Source: Planctomycetota bacterium (GTDB lineage: Bacteria > Planctomycetota > B15-G4 > SIAN01). From it: 64,000 nt of DNA. The notes beneath the pieces are model-generated. The model saw nothing but the letters and a program-made list of their open reading frames with translations. It did not search any database and was not told the origin of the DNA. How positions within the stretch are numbered: position 1 is the stretch's first letter; each line of letters starts with the position of its first letter. This document shows positions 45,663-54,677 of the stretch, one piece after another. The stretch spans positions 248,001-312,000 of the forward strand of contig JANQQL010000001.1 of assembly GCA_028289345.1 (NCBI GenBank), in the 5' to 3' direction. A program made the translations under genes and the position numbers.

Positions 45663-46340
45663 ATGGCGGACGAACCATTGAAGATTCCTCTCACCCCCCA
45701 CGGGGTTCGCGAACTGACGGTGGCAACCCTCGTCTTGGGCCTGTTGACCGCGGCGGCGCTCTGGTGGATCTGGCCTCTCGCAGTCATCCCCCTCGGACTC
45801 CTGGTCTTCGTGTACTCGTTCTTCCGCGATCCGGAACGATCCCCGCCCGCCGATCCGGAGGTCCTTGTATCACCGGCCGACGGGACCGTCACAGATGTGC
45901 TCGAGATCGATAACCCACCCCTGATCGAAGAGCCATGCCTGCGCATCGGCATTTTCCTGTCGGTGTTCAACGTCCACGTCAACCGCTGTCCCCTGAACGC
46001 AACTCTGAAAGCGCAGCACTACCGACCCGGCGAATTCTTGGATGCTCGCCACCCCGACGCGACCGAGCGCAACGAAGCCCAGGATATTCTCCTCGAAGCA
46101 AAGTACCCGGTGTTGGTTCGACAGATCTCCGGATTGATTGCCCGGCGCATCGTGTTTCCGTTTTCCGATGGCACTCGGTTCGAGCGTGGCCAGCGCATGG
46201 GCATGATCAAATTCGGGTCGAGAACGGAGCTCTACCTTCCGCTTCGCGGCAAACCGGAGTCCCTGGTGAAGGCCGGTGACAAGGTTCGTGGCACCGCCAC
46301 TGCGATCGCTCGCTTTTCTCCGGAGAGCACCCTGTCGTGA
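45663..46340 (+). CDS. psd: Phosphatidylserine decarboxylase, short (archaetidylserine-type) family
   Basis: A 225-residue enzyme with two N-terminal membrane segments (about 18-50). It makes phosphatidylethanolamine from phosphatidylserine. The family marks are VSPADGTVTDV, FLSVFNVHVNRCP with the active-site His, and GMIKFGSRTELYLP, where the precursor is cleaved at Gly-Ser to give the pyruvoyl group. The short form with FGSR rather than LGST is usual in bacteria outside the Proteobacteria. It overlaps pssA by four bases, so substrate-making and substrate-using enzymes are encoded together. Confidence 0.92.
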   Translation: MADEPLKIPLTPHGVRELTVATLVLGLLTAAALWWIWPLAVIPLGLLVFVYSFFRDPERSPPADPEVLVSPADGTVTDVLEIDNPPLIEEPCLRIGIFLSVFNVHVNRCPLNATLKAQHYRPGEFLDARHPDATERNEAQDILLEAKYPVLVRQISGLIARRIVFPFSDGTRFERGQRMGMIKFGSRTELYLPLRGKPESLVKAGDKVRGTATAIARFSPESTLS

Positions 46341-47212
46341 AGCCGGTCTCCGTCATCCCCACCCTGTGTACCCTGGGCAATGCGTTCTGTGGCTTCCTGG
46401 CCATCTCCAAGGGCGCCGACGCGGTGGCGGCTCTCGGCCAGGGCGAGGGGCCCGAGGCCGTGCAACAGTTTCAGGACTTGATGGCCACCGGATGCTGGCT
46501 GATCTTCTTGGCCATGGTGTTCGACGCGCTGGACGGTCGCATCGCTCGGATGACCCAACAGACCAGCGACTTCGGCGCCTGCCTGGATTCCCTGACGGAT
46601 ATGTTGACCTTTGGCGCCGCCCCAGCGCTACTGCTGAAGTTCCTGGTCGAGTCGAGCCGCGAACTGACCCCGCAACCCTTCGCCCCCAAGCTCGTCCTAC
46701 TATTGACCGTCCTCTACGTTTGCTGCGCCGCCATGCGATTGGCGAAGTTCACGATCGAAACGGAGGAGGAGAGCGAGGCCCACGACTACTTTGCCGGCCT
46801 TCCCACGCCCGCCGCGGCAGGCTTCCTCTGTGCATCCATGCTCTTCTACCTGCTGCTGAGCGGCTCTGAGCCCACGGGAGTCGGGGCCGTGGTTGTCGGA
46901 GAGAGCGCCTTTCGGCGCTTTGCCGATCCGCTGCGCGTGCCATTCCTCTCTTGCCTACTCCTGGCCTCGCCAGTCCTCGGATTATTGATGATCTCGCGAA
47001 TGCGCTACATTCACTTGGTGAATCGGTACATGCGTGGTCGCCGGCCCTACACCTATGTGGCCCAGATCGTGTTCGTGCTTTTCCTGCTGGCCATTCTGGA
47101 GATCTGGGCGCTGTTCGTCGCATTCCTGCTGTACGTCGCGCTCTGTCCGATCCTGAGCAAATGGGACGCGGCCCGCAATCGATCCACAATCGTAGAAGAG
47201 GAGGTTCGGTGA
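46337..47212 (+). CDS. pssA: CDP-diacylglycerol--serine O-phosphatidyltransferase
   Basis: A 291-residue membrane enzyme with about eight helices that makes phosphatidylserine from CDP-diacylglycerol and serine. The CDP-alcohol phosphotransferase signature is DALDGRIARM...DFGACLDSLTD, giving the DG-x2-AR-x8-G-x3-D-x3-D pattern. The GTG start at 46337 overlaps the psd stop (GTGA), and its own stop overlaps folK by four bases. Together with Psd it gives phosphatidylethanolamine. Confidence 0.94.
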   Translation: MKPVSVIPTLCTLGNAFCGFLAISKGADAVAALGQGEGPEAVQQFQDLMATGCWLIFLAMVFDALDGRIARMTQQTSDFGACLDSLTDMLTFGAAPALLLKFLVESSRELTPQPFAPKLVLLLTVLYVCCAAMRLAKFTIETEEESEAHDYFAGLPTPAAAGFLCASMLFYLLLSGSEPTGVGAVVVGESAFRRFADPLRVPFLSCLLLASPVLGLLMISRMRYIHLVNRYMRGRRPYTYVAQIVFVLFLLAILEIWALFVAFLLYVALCPILSKWDAARNRSTIVEEEVR

Positions 47213-47691
47213 AACGGTCAGAACGAGCGGCCGTCGCCTTTGGCTCCAATCTGGGATCGCGCCGGGAGCACATTCGGCGGGCTCTGAACGCCATCCGCAA
47301 CCTTCCCGACACACGCCTCTTGCAGCGATCGGAGCTGCATGACACCGAGCCCGTCGGTGGTCCACCACAGGGACGCTTCCTGAATGGCGTGGTCACCTTG
47401 GAAACTTCTCTTTCAGCGATCGAGCTTCTCGACGCACTGCTTGCCATCGAACGGGCTGAAGGCCGTCAAAGAACCGGCAAGGATCATCCGCGAACCATCG
47501 ACTTGGATCTGATCCTGTTCGGAAATCAAGTCGTCGACCGCGATCGACTTCAGGTTCCCCATCCCCGCGCCCACCAACGGGAATTCGTGTTGCAGCCCCT
47601 CGCCGAGGTGGCGGCAGCTTGGAAGCACCCGGTGCTCGGCAAAACGGTGGGCGACCTTTACAAACAGTGGAAGCGGAACCATCGAAAATGA
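47209..47691 (+). CDS. folK: 2-amino-4-hydroxy-6-hydroxymethyldihydropteridine pyrophosphokinase
   Basis: A 160-residue cytoplasmic kinase that pyrophosphorylates the pterin for folate synthesis. Family marks are AVAFGSNLGSRREHIRRAL, the pterin/ATP residues in DTEPVGGPPQGRFLNGVV, and RTIDLDLILFGNQVV with its metal Asp pair, then VPHPRAHQREFVLQPLAEV. The start is GTG at 47209, overlapping the pssA stop; the stop overlaps the panC ATG (ATGA). Confidence 0.94.
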   Translation: MKRSERAAVAFGSNLGSRREHIRRALNAIRNLPDTRLLQRSELHDTEPVGGPPQGRFLNGVVTLETSLSAIELLDALLAIERAEGRQRTGKDHPRTIDLDLILFGNQVVDRDRLQVPHPRAHQREFVLQPLAEVAAAWKHPVLGKTVGDLYKQWKRNHRK

Positions 47692-48548
47692 AGATCGTCT
47701 CCTCCCACCAAGAAATTCGAAGCTTGTCTCGTGAATGGCATCAAGCGGGTCGCACGGTGGGCTTGGTCCCGACGATGGGAGCGCTGCACCGAGGACACGT
47801 GAGCCTGGTCGAAGCCAGCGTTCGCCAGTGTTCGGCCACGGTCGTCTCGATCTTCGTCAATCCGATCCAGTTCGGGCCCGAAGAGGACCTGGACCGCTAC
47901 CCGCGAGACTTCGACGGCGATGTCGAGAAGCTCCGCGATGTCGGAGCGGACGCCCTGTTCACGACCACTCCCGAAGAGATGTACCCCGCGGGATTTCAAA
48001 CCTACGTCGACCCGGGGGCATTGGGGGACGGACTTTGCGGCGCCTCGCGCCCGGGACACTTTCGGGGCGTGGCGACGGTCGTCACGAAACTCTTGAACCT
48101 CGTGCAGCCCCACGAGTCGTTCTTCGGACAGAAGGACTACCAACAGGCGCGAATCCTGCTGCGCATGGTCCAAGATCTGAACCTCGATCATCGGCTGCGG
48201 ATCCTTCCCACGGTCCGCGAGGTCGACGGACTCGCCTACTCGAGCCGCAACCAGATGCTGACTCCGGAACAGCGCCGCGAGGCCCCCAAGCTAGCGGCCG
48301 CGTTGCAGGAAGTGCGAAAGGCCTTCGATCGCGGCGAACGTCGAGCCGAGCAACTCCAGGACCTCGGAAGGAAACAACTCGAAGGATCCGGCTTTCGGCT
48401 GGACTACTTCGAGGTGCGGAACGACGAATTCCTCGCGGCAGATGCCCTTCTCGAAGACGGTGCGGTCGCTGCCGCCGCCGCGTTCCTCGGGAAAACCCGC
48501 CTCATCGACAACGTCTTGCTGGGCTCCGCGCAGAGTCGCCTTGGTTGA
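47688..48548 (+). CDS. panC: Pantothenate synthetase
   Basis: A 286-residue ATP-dependent ligase that joins pantoate and beta-alanine in CoA synthesis. Motifs are TVGLVPTMGALHRGHVSLVE (HIGH-type nucleotide motif), VVSIFVNPIQFGPEEDLDRY, HFRGVATVVTKLLNLVQP, FFGQKDYQQ and DGLAYSSRNQ. Start ATG at 47688 is coupled to folK. The C-terminal domain is shorter and Ala-rich at its end (DGAVAAAAAFLGKTRLIDN), normal for the family. Confidence 0.95.
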   Translation: MKIVSSHQEIRSLSREWHQAGRTVGLVPTMGALHRGHVSLVEASVRQCSATVVSIFVNPIQFGPEEDLDRYPRDFDGDVEKLRDVGADALFTTTPEEMYPAGFQTYVDPGALGDGLCGASRPGHFRGVATVVTKLLNLVQPHESFFGQKDYQQARILLRMVQDLNLDHRLRILPTVREVDGLAYSSRNQMLTPEQRREAPKLAAALQEVRKAFDRGERRAEQLQDLGRKQLEGSGFRLDYFEVRNDEFLAADALLEDGAVAAAAAFLGKTRLIDNVLLGSAQSRLG

Positions 48549-48556
48549 GAAAGTCG

Positions 48557-49492
48557 ATGACCGAACGCGGATTCGAGCATGTCACCGACCTTCAAGTCCG
48601 CGGATTTTCTGCGGCGAAACTGAATGTTTTCCTGGAGATCCTGTGCCGGCGAGAAGACGGATTTCACGAATTGGAATCGGTCTTCCAAGAGATCGATCTG
48701 GCGGACGAGATGACGGTCACGTTGACTCCCGAACAGTCGTCGGACCAACTGCAACTCACTGGTCGGCAAATCCCCGGAAGAATTGAGCAGAATCTTGCAT
48801 TACTTTCGGTTCAACAGTTTCGAAACTCTGTCCCCTCACTTCCCCCAGTTCATGTCTCGATTGATAAGAAGATACCCCCAGGAAGTGGACTTGGCGGTGG
48901 ATCCAGTAACGCGGCGTTTGTCTTGAGTGCTCTTCAAGCTCTGACCAACGCCCCCCTTTCCGCCAATCAATTGCTCTCCAAGGCCCGAAACTTGGGGTCG
49001 GACGTCGCATTCTTCTTGGATGGCGGAACTGCACTTTGTCGTGGTCGAGGCGACGTCATCAAGCCCATCCACGACACGCCAAAACGCTTCTTCTTGTTAG
49101 CACGACCGAGCTTTTCTCTTTCTACAGCCGAGGTTTACGATCACGTTCGCTTGACGGGCCCCCGACGAGAGGTTATGCCGTTCCTCGAAAGGTTTGGCAG
49201 GGGGCACTGGGAGGGGGAGTTGGTTTTCAATCGTCTGGAAGCGGCGGCATTCGAGGTCCGTTCGGATCTCCGAGAGTTGCGTGACTTCCTCCACGACTGC
49301 ACTGCATCCCCCTGGTTTCTCACCGGTTCAGGTTCTGTTCTGTTCTGTCCGGTGCATTCCGCTTCCCATGCCTCCGACTTGGCGTTGACGGTTTCCGAGA
49401 AGTTGCCGAGCGACGACGCGGGTTTGGAAATGTTCTCCGTGTCGAGTTTGCAGCCACTCGGGTGCCGGCGGTCCTACCCGGACGAGGAATGA
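48557..49492 (+). CDS. ispE: 4-diphosphocytidyl-2-C-methyl-D-erythritol kinase
   Basis: A 311-residue GHMP kinase in the MEP isoprenoid pathway. The substrate-binding AKLNVFLEILCRREDGFHELESVF and the ATP motif PPGSGLGGGSSNAAFVL are complete, and LGSDVAFFLDGGTALCRGRGD matches the family. The C-terminal part is less typical, with FLTGSGSVLFC in place of the usual MSGSGxxxF. Its codon use is noticeably less GC-rich than in panC before it: 25 of 60 bases at 48781-48840 are G or C. It follows panC by eight bases. Confidence 0.93.
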   Translation: MTERGFEHVTDLQVRGFSAAKLNVFLEILCRREDGFHELESVFQEIDLADEMTVTLTPEQSSDQLQLTGRQIPGRIEQNLALLSVQQFRNSVPSLPPVHVSIDKKIPPGSGLGGGSSNAAFVLSALQALTNAPLSANQLLSKARNLGSDVAFFLDGGTALCRGRGDVIKPIHDTPKRFFLLARPSFSLSTAEVYDHVRLTGPRREVMPFLERFGRGHWEGELVFNRLEAAAFEVRSDLRELRDFLHDCTASPWFLTGSGSVLFCPVHSASHASDLALTVSEKLPSDDAGLEMFSVSSLQPLGCRRSYPDEE

Positions 49493-49568
49493 TCTCGCGC
49501 AGCGAGAGTGAAAGACTCTTGTTTCGCTCGATTGTCGGTCGTCCGGGCTGAGGCTCGGGAGGAGCGCT

Positions 49569-50057
49569 GTGCAGATCACCGAAGTCCGCGTCAAGCTCGT
49601 CGAAGATCCCGGCGAGAAGAAACTCTTGGCGTTCTGCACCATCACGTTCGACAACGAATATGTGGTCCGGGATCTCAAGATCATCAACGGCCCCAAGGGG
49701 CCGTTCGTTGCCATGCCGTCGCGCAAACTCGCGGATCGCTGCTCTTGTGGGGCGAAGAATCACTTGCGATCGCGCTACTGCAATGAATGTGGTCGGCAGC
49801 TCAACCCGAACCGAGCCGGCCGGGACGAACGGGGCCGTGCCAAGCTTCACACCGACATCGCCCACCCGATCAATGCGCGCTCGCGCCAGGCGATTGAAGC
49901 CAAGATCCTCGATTCCTACCACCGAGAGGTGGAGCGGTCCAAGCACCCGGGTTACCGGCCCACAATGCTGGGCGCGGACTACGACGAAGAACCGACTCCC
50001 CGCACGCGATCTCGATCCACCGGGGGCCACGAGCGAGAACGAGAGCAGGAGGCCTGA
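49569..50057 (+). CDS. spoVG: SpoVG family protein with inserted zinc ribbon
   Basis: A 162-residue protein. Residues 1-52 are the SpoVG N-terminal half (ITEVRVKLVEDP, FDNEYVVRDLKIINGPKG, FVAMPSRK), and residues 97-117 the C-terminal half (DIAHPINARSRQAIEAKIL). Between them, where ordinary SpoVG has only a few residues, lies an insertion of about 40 residues with CSCGAKNHLRSRYCNECG, a zinc-ribbon pair. SpoVG proteins bind nucleic acids and act in regulation and division. The tail after 125 is charged and probably disordered. GTG start at 49569 with GGAGGAG upstream. Confidence 0.88.
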   Translation: MQITEVRVKLVEDPGEKKLLAFCTITFDNEYVVRDLKIINGPKGPFVAMPSRKLADRCSCGAKNHLRSRYCNECGRQLNPNRAGRDERGRAKLHTDIAHPINARSRQAIEAKILDSYHREVERSKHPGYRPTMLGADYDEEPTPRTRSRSTGGHEREREQEA

Positions 50058-50166
50058 GAGCCCGCGAGGCTCCCTCCCCGAACATCCGTGGCGCGAATGA
50101 TCAATTCGTGCAAGGGCCGGCACGATTCCCGACAATGACTTCCTCGTGCAACTTCGAGGAATTCCC

Positions 50167-51798
50167 ATGAATCGCCTGCGTCTGAGTCCCCCTTTGCTCG
50201 TGGCGTTGCTGTTGGGCACCGGCAGCTCCACCGCGACCGGGTTGGATGCTGCCCCCCCCTTGACGGTCATGGTGGTGGTCGACCAACTCTGCCCGGACTA
50301 CCTCGAAAGGTTCGAGCCCCATTTCCGCGGCTTCTTTGCGGAACTTCTCGATCGTGGTCGTCGATTCGTCGACGCGGAACACCACCACGCGTGGACCGTC
50401 ACGGGAGCAGGCCACGCCTCCCTCGGGACGGGGAGGCACCCGCGTCGCCATGGCATCGTGCAGAACGGCTACTTCGACGCAACGAGCAATCAGCAAGTCC
50501 GTTCTGCCGCGGATCCCAGCGCCGGACCGGTCGAAGGGGAAGGCGGCGGATCCTCTGCTCGCAATCTCCTCTGCGATGGCTTGGGAGACTGGATGAAACG
50601 GGCCAATCCGGAAAGCAAGGTCTACGGATTCTCGGGCAAACCGCGTGGTTCGATCTTTCTGACCGGACAGCACCCCGACGCCGCCTTTTGGTTCGATGAC
50701 AAGGCCGGCGCATTCCTCACTTCCGACTACTACCTTTCCGAACTCCCCGAGTGGCTGAAAGAGTTTCATTCCTCCATGGACCGCTCCTGGTATCCCGAAG
50801 TGTGGACGACCACGTTGAGCCCCGAGGAATTTGAAGCAGCCGGATGCTCTGCGGATGATCAGCGCGGAGAAGACCTGAGCGGGTACCCGCCGAGCTCCAT
50901 GTTCCCCCACGGGCTCGGACCAGGGCGCCCCGAACAATGGGGCCTCCTCGAACTCAGCCCGTGGGGAGACCAGATCGTTCTCGACCTGGCACTGCTTGCG
51001 GTGGAAGAGGAAGAGCTGGGCTTGGACGACGCACCGGACTTGCTCGCTCTCGCCCTGTCTTCCACGGATCGGATCGGCCACGTCCACGGCCCCCACTCCT
51101 GGGAGATGATGGAGCAAGTGATCGCCCTCGATTCGATGTTGTCCGAGTTCTTCGTCGAACTGGAAGAACTCGTCGGCAACGAGTGCCTCGTGGTCTTGAC
51201 CGCGGACCATGGCGTGTGCCCCCTTCCAGAACGTCAACAGGACCACGAGCTTCCAGGAGGACGGCTCGCTTTGCCGGGCCTCTTTGCCGAATTGAGCGAA
51301 TGGCTGAAGGACCGTTACGACGTCAGTGCCGATCAATGGTTCACTCCCACTTCGACCGGGATCCGCCTTCACGGCGAGGCCCTCGAAGCGGCGGGACTCG
51401 AAGTCCCGGTCGTGGCCCGGGAACTCGCGGAGTCGATGGCGGAGAATGAACTCGTGCATGCTGCGTTCACTCGATTCGACTGGGAGTCCCCGGAACAACT
51501 GGATCTGTACTCGAGACTGCAATACCACTCCTACCACCCAGATCGTTGCGGGGACGTGTTCCTGGTCGCCGCTCCCTACTTCTTGATGTTTGGTCCCACC
51601 GGCACCACCCATGGCAGCCCCCACGACTACGATCGCAAAGTCCCGTTGATCTTTTGTGGACCGTCGGTGCAACCGGGCACAGTGTCGGGACGCGCTCACA
51701 CCGTGGACGTAGCCCCGACCATTGCAAAGCTGCTGGGGGTCCCGGTCCCCGACAACGTGGACGGCCAGGCGTTGACGCTGAGTGACAAGACCCAGTGA
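50167..51798 (+). CDS. Alkaline-phosphatase-superfamily phosphodiesterase/phosphatase
   Basis: A 543-residue secreted enzyme with a signal peptide (LLVALLLGTGSSTATG). The catalytic domain begins with VMVVVDQLCPDYLERF (first metal Asp). The nucleophile is the Thr of HAWTVTGAGHASLGTGRHP, as in PafA-type phosphatases. Further metal ligands are in SSTDRIGHVHGPHS and LTADHGVCPLP, then GSPHDYDRKVPLIF. Substrate is unknown; PafA and nucleotide-pyrophosphatase relatives act on phosphomonoesters or diesters. ATG at 50167 has GAGGAA upstream. Its stop overlaps the next gene. Confidence 0.88.
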   Translation: MNRLRLSPPLLVALLLGTGSSTATGLDAAPPLTVMVVVDQLCPDYLERFEPHFRGFFAELLDRGRRFVDAEHHHAWTVTGAGHASLGTGRHPRRHGIVQNGYFDATSNQQVRSAADPSAGPVEGEGGGSSARNLLCDGLGDWMKRANPESKVYGFSGKPRGSIFLTGQHPDAAFWFDDKAGAFLTSDYYLSELPEWLKEFHSSMDRSWYPEVWTTTLSPEEFEAAGCSADDQRGEDLSGYPPSSMFPHGLGPGRPEQWGLLELSPWGDQIVLDLALLAVEEEELGLDDAPDLLALALSSTDRIGHVHGPHSWEMMEQVIALDSMLSEFFVELEELVGNECLVVLTADHGVCPLPERQQDHELPGGRLALPGLFAELSEWLKDRYDVSADQWFTPTSTGIRLHGEALEAAGLEVPVVARELAESMAENELVHAAFTRFDWESPEQLDLYSRLQYHSYHPDRCGDVFLVAAPYFLMFGPTGTTHGSPHDYDRKVPLIFCGPSVQPGTVSGRAHTVDVAPTIAKLLGVPVPDNVDGQALTLSDKTQ

Positions 51799-52673
51799 AT
51801 GCGAAGCTCCACCTTTTGGGAGCAGGTAGAGCCGCGACGGCCCTGGCACGCTTGCTCCAGCAACGGGGATTCCAGATCGGCAAGGTGGTTTGCACCTCGC
51901 TCGAAAGCGCTGGCTCCGCGGTTGACGTGATCGGAGCCGGACACCCTTCCACAGAACCTGCCGCCGCCTTGGAAGCCGGGGTCACCACTCTTTGGGGCGT
52001 GCCGGACCGCGACATTGCCCCACTTGCAACGAGTCTTGCGCAACAACCAGGGATGCTGACGGACGCGGTCCTGCTCCATCTCAGCGGTTCCCTGACCAGC
52101 GAAGCCCTCCATCCCTTGAGGGAACGGGGAGCCTCCCTTGGAAGCCTGCACCCGATGCGTGCCTTCGCCGACCGCCAACAGCCCCCCTCGTCATTGCAAG
52201 GGGTGTTCTTCGGGATCGAGGGGATGAGCGCGGCGGCCCAACGCGCGAGCGAACTTGTGCAAGCGCTTCAAGGAGTGGCTCTGCCTGTCACCACCGCGAC
52301 TAAGCCTCTGTACCACGCGGCCGCTTCCGCCGCCTCCAACGGACTGGTCGCGGTGTACGACCTGGCCGAGACTCTGGAACGCGCGGCGGGCGCCTCCCCA
52401 GAACTCGCCCGCGAAGCGCTTCTTACCCTCATGGCAGGGACCCTCGAGAACTTGCGCGCCCACGGCAGCCCCCGCGCGCTCACCGGCCCCATCGAGCGCG
52501 GCGAGGTGGAAGTGATCGAGGGCCATCGCCAAGCGATGCTCGAGCAGGCGCCCGCAAGCTGGCCCTTGTATTCGGCGCTCGCGGTTTCGCTGGTCGACGT
52601 GGCTTGCCGCAAGGGCTCCCTCGACCAAGAAGCTGCCCGCCAACTCCTCGCTTCCTTGGAGCCACCGGCTTGA
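51795..52673 (+). CDS. Rossmann-fold DUF2520 protein
   Basis: A 292-residue cytoplasmic protein. The N-terminal Rossmann part has KLHLLGAGRAATALARLLQQRG and LLHLSGSLTSEALHPL; the C-terminal DUF2520 part has SLHPMRAFADRQ and helices with LYHAAASAASNGLVAVYDLAE and RALTGPIERGEVEVIEGH. The fold is that of NAD(P)-dependent oxidoreductases, but no substrate is established. GTG start at 51795 overlaps the phosphatase stop, and its own stop overlaps aroDE (TTGA). Confidence 0.88.
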   Translation: MNAKLHLLGAGRAATALARLLQQRGFQIGKVVCTSLESAGSAVDVIGAGHPSTEPAAALEAGVTTLWGVPDRDIAPLATSLAQQPGMLTDAVLLHLSGSLTSEALHPLRERGASLGSLHPMRAFADRQQPPSSLQGVFFGIEGMSAAAQRASELVQALQGVALPVTTATKPLYHAAASAASNGLVAVYDLAETLERAAGASPELAREALLTLMAGTLENLRAHGSPRALTGPIERGEVEVIEGHRQAMLEQAPASWPLYSALAVSLVDVACRKGSLDQEAARQLLASLEPPA

Positions 52674-54157
52674 CGACTTCCTTGGTCCAGTCCTTGGCAC
52701 CGACCAACACCGAGCACCTGCGGGAACTGAACCGCAGAATTCACCCAGGCGTGGACTTGCTGGAACTCCGTGCCGACGGCTGGACCGAAGATTTGGACTC
52801 GCTCCTCGCCGGAGTTCAGGCCTGGTCGCAACCATGGATCGCGACGGTTCGCGCGTCTTTCGAAGGCGGCCAATTCCAAGGAACGGAGAAAGAACGGGCG
52901 GCCTGGCTTCATGCCCTCGCTCCCCACGCCGACTACGTGGATGTCGAGTTTCGCTCCGAGCTTCGCAACGAGAGCTTTGGCTCTACGCGAAAGATCGTTT
53001 CCCTTCACGATTTCGAAGCAACTCCGCCGGATCTGCTCCCTTTGCGCGATGCCATGAGCCGGGTTCCGTCGGCCGCGTTGATCAAGCTCGCCGTCCATGC
53101 CAACACCGGACGGGACTTCGAAACTCTGCTGGCAGTCGGCAAGAATTCGACGCTGCCGGTGGCGTTCATGGCCATGGGAGACCGTGGGCGGTGGACTCGC
53201 ACCCTGGCTCCGCGACTCGGCTCGGCGCTGGTTTACGCCGCCACTCCGGGAACCGAGGGGACCGCTCCGGGTCAGGTCGACGTGAACGAACTCATCGAGC
53301 TGGGCCGGGTGGCTGCTCAGTCTTCGGCCACCAAGGTGTTCGCGGTCACCGGCAACCCGCTGGGGCACACGTTGAGCCCAGTCTTGCACAACACCGCGTT
53401 TCGTGCCGCGGGACTGGACGCAGTGTATGTCTCCCTCTGGACCGATTCATTTCACGAGTCGTTGAGATTGGCGGACCAGCTCTCCATCCAAGGCCTGTCG
53501 ATCACGATTCCGTTCAAGGAAGACGCTGCCGGGGTCGTCAGCAAGTGGATCGATCCCCAAGACGGCGGCGAGCGGACCGGGGCCTGCAACACCCTGGTTC
53601 GCGAAGGAAACTCTTGGGTCGGAGCAAACACGGACACCGGGGGATTTCTCAATGCCCTGAACGCTGCAATTGCTCGACAAGACCTCTCTTCCACCCGAGC
53701 CCTGGTCTTGGGCGCCGGAGGCGCCGCCCGGGCCGCGGTGGTCGCTTTGCGTGGAGTCCAAGCTCGAGTCACCGTCGCTTCCAGAAATCGACGCCGCGCT
53801 TCAGAGCTGGCTGACGAATTCCAGAGCGATCACGCCGACGTGACCGAGGCGTTGGTCGCCCATCACGATTTGATCGTGAATGCCACACCGGTGGGAATGC
53901 ACCCCATGGCGGAAAGCTGTCCGATCCCACGCGGATGCCTGCGCTCCCATCACACGGTGCTGGACATGGTGTACCGCCCTCGTGTGACCACGCTCCTCCA
54001 AGAAGCCAAACGAGCCGGGGCCACCGCGATCGAGGGCATGGAGATGTTTCTGCATCAAGCCGCGAGGCAGTTCTCGCTGTTCACCGCCCAACCTTTTCCC
54101 TGGCAGGAAGGACGCCGCGTCGTCGTCGAAGCCCTGGCCCAAGACGCGGAACAGTGA
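52670..54157 (+). CDS. aroDE: Bifunctional 3-dehydroquinate dehydratase (type I) / shikimate dehydrogenase
   Basis: A 495-residue fusion for steps three and four of the shikimate pathway. Residues 1-210 are the type I dehydratase, with DLLELRADGW, the catalytic His in VSLHDFEATP and the Schiff-base Lys in ALIKLAVHA. Residues 220-495 are shikimate dehydrogenase, with VTGNPLGHTLSPVLHN, the catalytic Lys in SITIPFKEDA, GANTDTGGF, the NADP loop ALVLGAGGAARAAV and NATPVGMHP. TTG start at 52670 overlaps the DUF2520 stop. The fusion resembles those of plants and some Planctomycetes/Chlamydiae relatives. Confidence 0.95.
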   Translation: MTTSLVQSLAPTNTEHLRELNRRIHPGVDLLELRADGWTEDLDSLLAGVQAWSQPWIATVRASFEGGQFQGTEKERAAWLHALAPHADYVDVEFRSELRNESFGSTRKIVSLHDFEATPPDLLPLRDAMSRVPSAALIKLAVHANTGRDFETLLAVGKNSTLPVAFMAMGDRGRWTRTLAPRLGSALVYAATPGTEGTAPGQVDVNELIELGRVAAQSSATKVFAVTGNPLGHTLSPVLHNTAFRAAGLDAVYVSLWTDSFHESLRLADQLSIQGLSITIPFKEDAAGVVSKWIDPQDGGERTGACNTLVREGNSWVGANTDTGGFLNALNAAIARQDLSSTRALVLGAGGAARAAVVALRGVQARVTVASRNRRRASELADEFQSDHADVTEALVAHHDLIVNATPVGMHPMAESCPIPRGCLRSHHTVLDMVYRPRVTTLLQEAKRAGATAIEGMEMFLHQAARQFSLFTAQPFPWQEGRRVVVEALAQDAEQ

Positions 54158-54170
54158 CTCTCTCCGGGTC

Positions 54171-54677
54171 TCACTGTTTCGGAAACCGGGCTCTCGCGAA
54201 GAACACGTAGTCAGTGTCCAGCGGTTTGGCCAAGAACGGTTTGATTTCCAGGATCGACTGACCGCGGTGGTAACAACCGTGTTGGCTCAGCTGGGTCAGG
54301 ATTTGGGAAACGAGAGACTGCCCCTTCTCTCCCTCGGTCGTGACATAGTCGAACACCCCATGGATGCGGTCTTCCGTCAACAAGTCCAGGAAGGCCTGCA
54401 TCCGCGACGAAATCACCGAACACTGGCGACGGGTCTCCTCCAGATTCCAGCGAGGAAACACGTCGGTGAGGGGCTCCTCCTCGCGAACCCGGCGGACCCA
54501 CAAGTCCTGACAGATGACGAGGTGCGCCATTCGTCGAACCGCCGTGTCGGGAACCTCGGACAAGCCTTCCATGGCGTCCAGGACGCGGTCATTGGCCCAG
54601 CGGTCGTACTCGAACAGTTCCCGGAAATACCCGAGGAAACCGGTCGAACCCGGAATGGAAGCAGGGGTCGGGATCAT
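54171..54677 (-). CDS. DinB/YfiT-like metal-dependent protein
   Basis: A 168-residue four-helix protein of the DinB superfamily. It has a first-helix ELFEYDRWANDRVLDAMEGL and metal-binding His positions in RMAHLVICQDLWVRR and in SQHGCYHRGQ, giving the three-His site. Such proteins are thiol or other transferases. Start ATG at 54677 is chosen as the extension to 54812 does not look like family sequence. Convergent with aroDE, 13 bases apart. Confidence 0.88.
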   Translation of the reverse strand: MIPTPASIPGSTGFLGYFRELFEYDRWANDRVLDAMEGLSEVPDTAVRRMAHLVICQDLWVRRVREEEPLTDVFPRWNLEETRRQCSVISSRMQAFLDLLTEDRIHGVFDYVTTEGEKGQSLVSQILTQLSQHGCYHRGQSILEIKPFLAKPLDTDYVFFARARFPKQ

